From Lachnospiraceae bacterium (GTDB taxonomy: Bacteria; Bacillota; Clostridia; Lachnospirales; Lachnospiraceae): a stretch of 11,039 nt of DNA. Positions 6,438-11,039 of this stretch are shown here, piece by piece. The DNA lies in contig JAFOYD010000109.1 of NCBI GenBank assembly GCA_017391545.1, positions 1 through 11,039 on the forward strand, in the 5' to 3' direction. The notes beneath the pieces were generated by a model. It was not told where the DNA came from, ran no database searches, and saw only the letters and a program-made list of their open reading frames with translations. The translations under genes and the position numbers were made by a program. How positions within the stretch are numbered: position 1 is the stretch's first letter; each line of letters begins with the position of its first letter.

Positions 6438-8120
6438 CTACCCCTGTGTCTTTTGCAGTTTCTTTACGAGGTAGACAAACTCATCCTTATAGTCGTCATC
6501 ATCTGTATCTACGTTTTTCAGAAGTTCGCGCACATTCTCAAAGGATGCATCGCCTTTGTATTCGCTGTCTCTAATGATCAGTCCAAATTCTGCCACCGCT
6601 GCCGCAAAACAGAAGTCCTCGTTTGGCTTTTTGCTGTAGCAGTCCTCTGATACAGGATACTCCTTTAAGATACTCTCGTCACCATCCGGCTCTTTGTAAC
6701 GGATTTTGAGATTGAGCCATTCTCCGTTTTCAACACCTTCGTTTGTCTTGTTGTCCTGGTATTTGAGTTCCGTCTCAGATATCTTCTGCTTTGAATCAGC
6801 AGGAATGATTTCATAAAGTGCTGTCACCATATGACCTGCTCCAATCTCACCTGCATCCTTTTTATCATCATCAAAATCTTCTGTGGCAAGTGTCCTGTTC
6901 TCATATCCGAGAAGTCTGTATCCCTTAACATAGGCAGGGTTGAACTCGACCTGGAGCTTTACGTCCTTTGCCACAGTTACAAGCGTAGCACCCATCTCAT
7001 CAACGAGTACTTTTTTTGCCTCTGCTACGGAATCAATATAGGCATAATTGCCGTTTCCGTTGTCCGCAAGTGTCTCCATCTTGTTATCCTTGATATTTCC
7101 CGTACCAAATCCAAGAACAGATAAATAAATACCTGACTCCCTCTTTTCTGTAACAAGCTCCTTCAATTCACTCTCAGAACTTACACCGACATTTAAGTCA
7201 CCATCTGTGGCAAGGATCACACGGTTATTACCACCCTTTATAAAGTACTTCTCCGCAAGCTCATACGCTGTCTCAATACCGTCTGCACCGTTGGTAGAAC
7301 CGCTTGCCTCAAGAGAATCAAGTGCACCGATAATCGCTTCCTTGTCATCTCCACTTGCGCCTTGCAGAATCACTTCATCAGAACCTGCGTAAGTGACAAT
7401 TGACACGGTATCCTTCTCGGTAAGCTCATTTACAAGCATCGAAAATGATTTCTGTAAAAGCGGCAGCTTATCCTCCGCATACATCGAGCCTGACACATCA
7501 ATCAGAAAGACAAGATTGGAATCCGGTGCCTCACTAAAGTCAATCTCCTCTGTTTTTAAGCCAATCTGTAAAAGCTTTGCATCCTCATTCCAAGGACAGT
7601 CCCCAAGCACTGTCGTGACACCAAAGGGTTCCCCTTTCTTTGGAAGCTGATAATCATAGGTAAAATAATTGAGCATTTCTTCAATGCGGACAGCTCCTTT
7701 GGGAATCTCATCAAGCGTATATCCATCCTCGATCATTCGCCTTAAGTTGCTGTATGCCGCTGTATCTACATCTGCTGAAAACGTTGATAACGGGTTGTTT
7801 GCAACAGCCACATACCCAGGTTCTTCAATTGCATCATACTCTTCCGTATTCCAATTTTCTGCCGGTATTTCATCTACACTGTTTTTTCCGTATTGTATAC
7901 TTCCTGATGAATTAACACTTTCACAAGGTTCCATTAGTGTGGCATCATAAGATATTGCCACATCTTCACAAATAGAATCTTCTGTTACCAATGCAGATGG
8001 TTCCGCAGTTGTACTTTGCCCAACTGCACTCTGCGCATCCATTTTTGCACCACAGCCTGATAGTGACACAGCTGTCACAACAAAACCAAGTAATAATGCT
8101 CCTATTCTCTTCTTTTTCAT
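6438..8120 (-). CDS. VWA-domain lipoprotein, YfbK-like
   Basis: A 560-residue predicted lipoprotein. A Lys/Arg start and hydrophobic stretch end in LSGC, so Cys23 would be lipidated and the protein anchored outside the membrane. After a low-complexity linker, the YfbK N-terminal region (about 109-193, with STFSADVDTAAYSNLRR) is followed by a VWA domain (about 200-370) with a complete metal-ion-dependent adhesion site: Asp208-Val-Ser210-Gly-Ser212, Thr276 and Asp306. The remainder matches the DUF3520-like C-terminal region of this family. The start is set at the ATG giving MKKKRIGALL; the ATG 21 bases earlier has no ribosome binding site and would spoil the signal peptide. A role in metal-dependent protein binding is inferred from the domain; the ligand is unknown. 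No terminator separates it from the ABC operon 168 bases downstream. Confidence 0.9.
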   Translation of the reverse strand: MKKKRIGALLLGFVVTAVSLSGCGAKMDAQSAVGQSTTAEPSALVTEDSICEDVAISYDATLMEPCESVNSSGSIQYGKNSVDEIPAENWNTEEYDAIEEPGYVAVANNPLSTFSADVDTAAYSNLRRMIEDGYTLDEIPKGAVRIEEMLNYFTYDYQLPKKGEPFGVTTVLGDCPWNEDAKLLQIGLKTEEIDFSEAPDSNLVFLIDVSGSMYAEDKLPLLQKSFSMLVNELTEKDTVSIVTYAGSDEVILQGASGDDKEAIIGALDSLEASGSTNGADGIETAYELAEKYFIKGGNNRVILATDGDLNVGVSSESELKELVTEKRESGIYLSVLGFGTGNIKDNKMETLADNGNGNYAYIDSVAEAKKVLVDEMGATLVTVAKDVKLQVEFNPAYVKGYRLLGYENRTLATEDFDDDKKDAGEIGAGHMVTALYEIIPADSKQKISETELKYQDNKTNEGVENGEWLNLKIRYKEPDGDESILKEYPVSEDCYSKKPNEDFCFAAAVAEFGLIIRDSEYKGDASFENVRELLKNVDTDDDDYKDEFVYLVKKLQKTQG

Positions 8121-8162
8121 AATCTTCCCATCCCTTCTCATCGTGGTAGTGGCTCAATCCCT

Positions 8163-8189
8163 CTTTTGCAATTTCCTGTAAAGCAAAAG
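8163..8189. other. Second small inverted repeat beside the M14 terminator
   Basis: CTTTTGC (8163-8169) pairs with GCAAAAG (8183-8189) around a 13-base loop. One arm overlaps the U-tract of the terminator at 8192-8235, and the rest lies in the leader of the VWA lipoprotein gene. It could be an mRNA leader structure or an operator. No convincing promoter for the lipoprotein gene is visible in this short gap (8121-8191). Confidence 0.25.
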
Positions 8190-8191
8190 AA

Positions 8192-8235
8192 AAAGCCTGT
8201 TTCGTGTCTGATATATATGCTACGAAACAGGCTTT
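8192..8235 (-). terminator. Strong rho-independent terminator after the M14 peptidase gene
   Basis: On the minus strand AAAGCCTGTTTCGT (8222-8235) pairs over 14 bases with ACGAAACAGGCTTT (8192-8205) around a 16-base loop, followed by T-rich TTCTTTT (8185-8191). It begins 27 bases after the stop codon at 8263-8265 and would end the transcript of the sulfur-carrier/protease/M14 genes. Confidence 0.88.
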
Positions 8236-8262
8236 GGGATTTTATGGGGTTTTTATGAAAAA

Positions 8263-9528
8263 TTATATCTGCGTCATACCTCCTAAGAGAATCAGCTTGT
8301 TATCATCATAAATCTTTGTAAACTGGCTCATATCAAGAGGGTTCTCCCCAAGTCCTGCCTCGATCGTGTAGCCAGGACGGTCATAGTGTTCAATGAACCA
8401 GTCCTTGTATCCGGCATATCCTGATGCATAGGGCGTCTCCTCGATCGTGTAGCCACTGACTTTGGCAAAATACTCCGCGATCTGTCTGGATTTTTCCGGT
8501 TCATAGTCAAGGTATTTCCAATAGATCACCTCACCCTGTGTATGGTATGCCAGAATCAGCCTGAAGTCGTGAGATATGGTAAAATGATACATGTTGGCGC
8601 TCTCCACAGCAGAAAGCGGTGCCTCACCCACATAATCCCTTGGAGCTGGCGAAGTAAAGCCCTGCGCAAATTTGATCTCACGTGCATTCTCCCATCCTGC
8701 CGGAAACTGAAGATTTAAGTCTGTCCCGTTGATGTTCGCCTTCCACCCGCTGGGATATGGGATAAACGGATAGTCTGACGCAATATCCTTTGCCTGTTCA
8801 ATATAGTCTTCATTTCGAATCATGCCATTGACAAGGTCTGCACCATCCGGATTTACCATAGGCACCAGATACAGGCTGTACGTGTTGTACAGCATTTCTG
8901 TATCTTCCCCATAAAGCCTCGCTCCCTTTGCGTAGGCTCTCGCATATTCCTCTGCAAACTTTAGCAGTACCGGTGTCGTGATCCACTCATTTGCATGAAA
9001 GCAGGCGTTGTAAGAGACTTGTATATCTCCTTTCCCAAGCTGCAGATAGCACACCTCTTTTCCCATCACGCTCTTGCCGATGCAGCCTGACACCAGAAAC
9101 GGATACCGAACCTGCAAGCCTTCCAGTATATATGCAGTCAGCTTTGACGTGTAAGGAACACTCTCATCTACAAGCGCAAAAGAAAAAGGAACGTATAAAC
9201 GCGTTCCTATCTGTAAATTCATGACGTCCACTGACGGATTTGCCGTCAAGATCGCAGACACCTGTGTATCATATGTTTCAGCGATGCCCCACAGGGTATC
9301 CCCTGCGGTGACAATATGTATGGTATAACCTTTAAGATATGGAAGAAGCTGTGACCATGCTTTCCTGTCTACATAGCAGCCTACGCCATCTCCCAGAAAC
9401 GCTCCGAGCGCCTGGCAGGTCGTTCTGTCAAACTGCCCATTGATCCGGAGCGGATAACCTGCCCTGGAGAGGGCCAGTTGCAAATACTGTACAGCCACCC
9501 CCACATCTCCGATATAAATATTTCTCAT
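8263..9528 (-). CDS. M14-family peptidase with PG-binding and LysM modules (gamma-D-glutamyl-diamino acid endopeptidase type)
   Basis: A 421-residue predicted zinc peptidase acting on peptidoglycan stem peptides. Residues 1-65 resemble a peptidoglycan-binding module (LQLALSRAGYPLRINGQFD), 68-115 a LysM domain (TAGDTLWGIAETYDTQ), and 125-421 the M14 catalytic domain. Zinc ligands are His178 and Glu181 (HANE) and His329 (AYHT); the catalytic Glu is 390 (YTIEAGLG). The segment DLNLQFPAGW (270-279) replaces the Asn-Arg pair of carboxypeptidase A, as expected for endopeptidases of the Lysinibacillus ENP-I type. There is no signal peptide, so it may act inside the cell or in the mother cell, consistent with ENP-I. 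The start at 9528 has only a weak ribosome binding site. It lies 56 bases after the JAMM gene with no terminator between. It may recycle muropeptides or act in sporulation. Confidence 0.87.
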   Translation of the reverse strand: MRNIYIGDVGVAVQYLQLALSRAGYPLRINGQFDRTTCQALGAFLGDGVGCYVDRKAWSQLLPYLKGYTIHIVTAGDTLWGIAETYDTQVSAILTANPSVDVMNLQIGTRLYVPFSFALVDESVPYTSKLTAYILEGLQVRYPFLVSGCIGKSVMGKEVCYLQLGKGDIQVSYNACFHANEWITTPVLLKFAEEYARAYAKGARLYGEDTEMLYNTYSLYLVPMVNPDGADLVNGMIRNEDYIEQAKDIASDYPFIPYPSGWKANINGTDLNLQFPAGWENAREIKFAQGFTSPAPRDYVGEAPLSAVESANMYHFTISHDFRLILAYHTQGEVIYWKYLDYEPEKSRQIAEYFAKVSGYTIEETPYASGYAGYKDWFIEHYDRPGYTIEAGLGENPLDMSQFTKIYDDNKLILLGGMTQI

Positions 9529-9584
9529 TATTTACAATACCGCCCATTGATACATTTTTTATTATGTATATGCTAACGGATGCA

Positions 9585-10052
9585 TTATATGACTTGTATC
9601 GTATAGGATGATACCTCTGTATGATTTTTGATTGCAAATGCATTCAGCACCGGAGCATTTTCTTCCATCAGGGAAAGGATGAAATAAATAGCAGCAGAAT
9701 CATGCGCAAGCTTCTTGTCCTCCTCCGAAGGGCGTGACAACGACTCCGGATGGGAATGCCAGTTTCCAATCAGTTTTAATCCCTTTGACCGCATATCCTT
9801 CACTGCCGCAAGCTGCTCTTTAGGATCCATGGTAAAATGCTCCCTGCTCTCGTCGATATTTTTGAGAAGATAGACTTCTTTTATGACAGTAATGTCATTT
9901 TCTATCACCCCGCCGAGAAGCCCACACGCTTCATTAGGAAGTCCTTCCCTTGCATGGGAAAGGATTTTTTCGATATCACTTTTCGCAAGCTCAATGACAC
10001 TTCCGTTTTCAAGAATATGTAATTCTTTTGCTACATTATTTACTGTTACCAT
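9585..10052 (-). CDS. JAMM/MPN metalloprotease, Mec-like (M67 family)
   Basis: A 155-residue zinc-dependent protease of the JAB1/MPN+ fold. The JAMM motif is complete: Glu41 (NEACGLLGG), then His99-Ser-His101-Pro and Ser109-x-x-Asp112 (HSHPESLSRPSEED). Bacterial members in sulfur-carrier loci trim C-terminal residues from ThiS/MoaD-like proteins to expose the Gly-Gly tail (HcyD on HcyS) or release products from the carrier (Mec on CysO). The neighbours fit: the E1-like gene and the carrier tail are just upstream. The carrier ends GGGR, so this enzyme plausibly removes the Arg, although that is inferred. An N-terminal extension of about 20 residues precedes the core. The start has AAAGG about 7 bases upstream. 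It is cytoplasmic, with no signal peptide. A 150-bp hairpin-rich spacer separates it from the E1-like gene. Confidence 0.9.
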   Translation of the reverse strand: MVTVNNVAKELHILENGSVIELAKSDIEKILSHAREGLPNEACGLLGGVIENDITVIKEVYLLKNIDESREHFTMDPKEQLAAVKDMRSKGLKLIGNWHSHPESLSRPSEEDKKLAHDSAAIYFILSLMEENAPVLNAFAIKNHTEVSSYTIQVI

Positions 10053-10075
10053 ATCTTAACCTTTCATGTCACACT

Positions 10076-10195
10076 CGTAACTATTCAGTACCTTCATAGT
10101 TACGAACACAAATCCATGCATAATTTGCTTCGCAAATGGATTTGTGTTTTCCTAATCTACACTTTCTCACGGCATATGCAGTAAATGCATATGCC
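10076..10195. repeat. Three tandem inverted repeats between the E1-like and JAMM genes
   Basis: Three hairpins fill most of the 150-bp spacer. First, CGTAACTAT (10076-10084) with ATAGTTACG (10096-10104). Second, AACACAAATCCA (10105-10116) with TGGATTTGTGTT (10137-10148), containing an inner TTTGC/GCAAA hairpin (10124-10136). Third, GGCATATGCA (10171-10180) with TGCATATGCC (10186-10195). All stems are perfect. None is followed by a T-run on the coding (minus) strand, so they are not ordinary terminators there; hairpin two has TTTT after it on the plus strand. They look like an intergenic repeat element or an RNA processing or stability site. Confidence 0.7.
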
Positions 10196-10202
10196 TACAA
10201 AA

Positions 10203-11006
10203 TCATCCCTTGCATTCTGTCAATTCATAGTCGATGAGTTCTGTAATGGTAGGGTTCTCACCACACACGGGGCATTTTCCATTGTACTTTGGAAGCATGA
10301 CCTTTCTGAAATCCTGATTGAGCGCATCGTAAGTCAAAAGCTTTCCTGTAAGCAGCTCTCCCTTTCCTACGATATACTTGATTGCCTCCATTGCCTGTAA
10401 GCTTCCGATTACGCCACCCATCGCACCAACGACACCAGCCTGTTTACAGGTAGGTACCGCATCCTTTGGCGGTGGATTCTTGAATACACATCGGTAGCAT
10501 GGTCCCTGTCCGGGCACATACGTCATCAGCTGACCTTTGAAGCGGATAATGCCTGCATGGCTGAATGGTTTCTTTTCCATGACACATGCGTCATTGATCA
10601 GGAATTTTGCCGGGAAGTTGTCTGTTCCGTCAATGATAAAATCATAATCCCTGATCAGCTCTCTGATGTTTTCTGACGAGACAAATGTTCTGTAAGTATT
10701 CACTTTTACATCCGGATTCATCTGTGCAATCGTCTCTGCTGCTGATTTTACTTTTGCTTTTCCGATGTCTGCCGTACCATGAATGATCTGTCTCTGAAGA
10801 TTTGACAGATCAACCTCATCGGCGTCTGCGATGCCAATCGTGCCCACACCTGCTGCTGCCAGATACATTGCTACCGGTGCGCCAAGTCCTCCGGCTCCGA
10901 TAATCAGCACCTTTGCTTCCAGGAGCTTTTTCTGTCCCTTCGCTCCGATTTCCTTCAATATGATATGTCTTGAGTATCGCTCAAGCTGTTCGTCTGTCAA
11001 TGCCAT
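10203..11006 (-). CDS. E1-like sulfur-carrier adenylyltransferase (ThiF/MoeB/HesA family)
   Basis: A 267-residue enzyme that would adenylate the C-terminal glycine of a ThiS/MoaD-like carrier, priming it for thiocarboxylate formation. Seen: the family opening ERYSRH (10-14), nucleotide-binding GAGGLG (37-42), acidic DADEVDLSNLQRQ (61-73), DGTDN (126-130), two zinc-binding pairs Cys170/Cys173 (CYRC) and Cys245/Cys248 (CPVC), and Cys187 in PTCKQAGVVG at the usual reactive cysteine position. There is no C-terminal rhodanese domain, unlike eukaryotic MOCS3. The ATG at 11006 follows the carrier stop directly, and its ribosome binding site lies inside the carrier's glycine codons, implying coupled translation. 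Whether it serves thiamine, molybdopterin or cysteine/methionine synthesis cannot be told from sequence; the JAMM partner favours an amino-acid or accessory sulfur route. Confidence 0.93.
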   Translation of the reverse strand: MALTDEQLERYSRHIILKEIGAKGQKKLLEAKVLIIGAGGLGAPVAMYLAAAGVGTIGIADADEVDLSNLQRQIIHGTADIGKAKVKSAAETIAQMNPDVKVNTYRTFVSSENIRELIRDYDFIIDGTDNFPAKFLINDACVMEKKPFSHAGIIRFKGQLMTYVPGQGPCYRCVFKNPPPKDAVPTCKQAGVVGAMGGVIGSLQAMEAIKYIVGKGELLTGKLLTYDALNQDFRKVMLPKYNGKCPVCGENPTITELIDYELTECKG

Positions 11007-11039
11007 TTATCTGCCTCCTCCCATGAAGTATAAAAATTC
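11007..11039 (-). CDS. ThiS/MoaD-like sulfur carrier protein, C-terminal end only
   Basis: The last ten codons of a gene entering from the right edge read EFLYFMGGGR before TAA (11007-11009). A hydrophobic segment followed by a terminal glycine run is the hallmark of ThiS/MoaD beta-grasp sulfur carriers, whose last glycine is adenylated by an E1-like enzyme and converted to a thiocarboxylate. The stop codon abuts the ATG of exactly such an enzyme. The extra Arg after the glycines would block adenylation until removed, which fits the JAMM protease encoded two genes downstream. Only the tail is visible, so family membership rests on the motif plus its neighbours; chance translation of a leader is the alternative, made less likely by the uninterrupted frame and context. 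Confidence 0.72.
   Translation of the reverse strand, partial: EFLYFMGGGR
11014..11021 (-). promoter_or_regulatory. Ribosome binding site GGAGGAGG inside the carrier's Gly-Gly-Gly codons
   Basis: The codons GGA GGA GGC for the carrier's terminal glycines supply GGAGGAGG, 7 bases before the ATG of the E1-like gene. One stretch thus encodes the functional tail of one protein and positions ribosomes for its partner. Confidence 0.75.

Noticed and set aside
8121..8141. Upstream ATG at 8141 for the VWA lipoprotein
   Set aside because: There is no ribosome binding site before it, and the extra seven residues (including an Asp) precede an otherwise textbook lipoprotein signal beginning MKKKR.
7966..8157. 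Minus-strand 63-residue ORF overlapping the lipoprotein start
   Set aside because: It is an out-of-frame shadow of the signal-peptide region, with no ribosome binding site or domain.
9428..9643. Minus-strand 71-residue ORF bridging the JAMM and M14 genes
   Set aside because: It overlaps both real genes out of frame and has no motif.
10105..10150. Second spacer hairpin as a terminator of the E1-like gene
   Set aside because: The T-run follows only on the plus strand; on the coding minus strand the stem is followed by CGTAACT, so it does not qualify as a rho-independent terminator there.

Overview
The window looks like a chromosomal segment from a low-to-moderate GC Firmicute, most likely a gut-type Clostridia/Lachnospiraceae. 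The basis is strong AGGAGG-type ribosome binding sites, U-tract hairpin terminators, an ECF sigma factor paired with a DUF4179-type anti-sigma factor, and a YfbK-like VWA lipoprotein. The assignment is by gene style only. Every supported gene is on the minus strand, so transcription runs from high to low coordinates. I saw no rRNA, tRNA, CRISPR array, transposase or phage gene.

Right edge (about 8190-11039): a protein-bound sulfur-transfer set. The last 10 codons of a ThiS/MoaD-like sulfur carrier, ending Met-Gly-Gly-Gly-Arg, enter from the window edge. They are followed with no gap by an E1-like ThiF/MoeB/HesA adenylyltransferase and, after a 150-bp spacer holding three inverted repeats, by a JAMM/Mec-type metalloprotease. 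A carrier whose glycines are capped by one extra residue, next to a JAMM protease, suggests proteolytic activation before adenylation and thiocarboxylate formation, as in the CysO/Mec and HcyS/HcyD/HcyF pathways. A cytoplasmic-type M14 peptidase with PG-binding and LysM modules follows 56 bp later and closes the unit at a strong terminator (8192-8235).

Centre (2544-8120): a YfbK-like VWA lipoprotein, a 168-bp spacer with a spaced direct repeat and a possible 26-codon ORF, and then a tight three-gene ABC operon. This operon encodes a GldA-like ATPase, a fused GldF-GldG permease and a DUF4340 membrane-anchored protein, and ends at a terminator. It is the Gld-type exporter module without any visible gliding gene; its substrate is unknown.

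Left (1-2543): an ECF sigma / anti-sigma pair with an ATGA overlap. The pair is bracketed by two copies of a terminator identical over 43 bp, loop included, which suggests duplication or insertion of the module. The 5' part of an unrecognised Ser/Thr-rich protein runs off the left edge, with a sigma-28-like promoter candidate upstream. Two starts are moved from the longest ORF: the ATPase to a GTG at 6269 and the VWA lipoprotein to an ATG at 8120.
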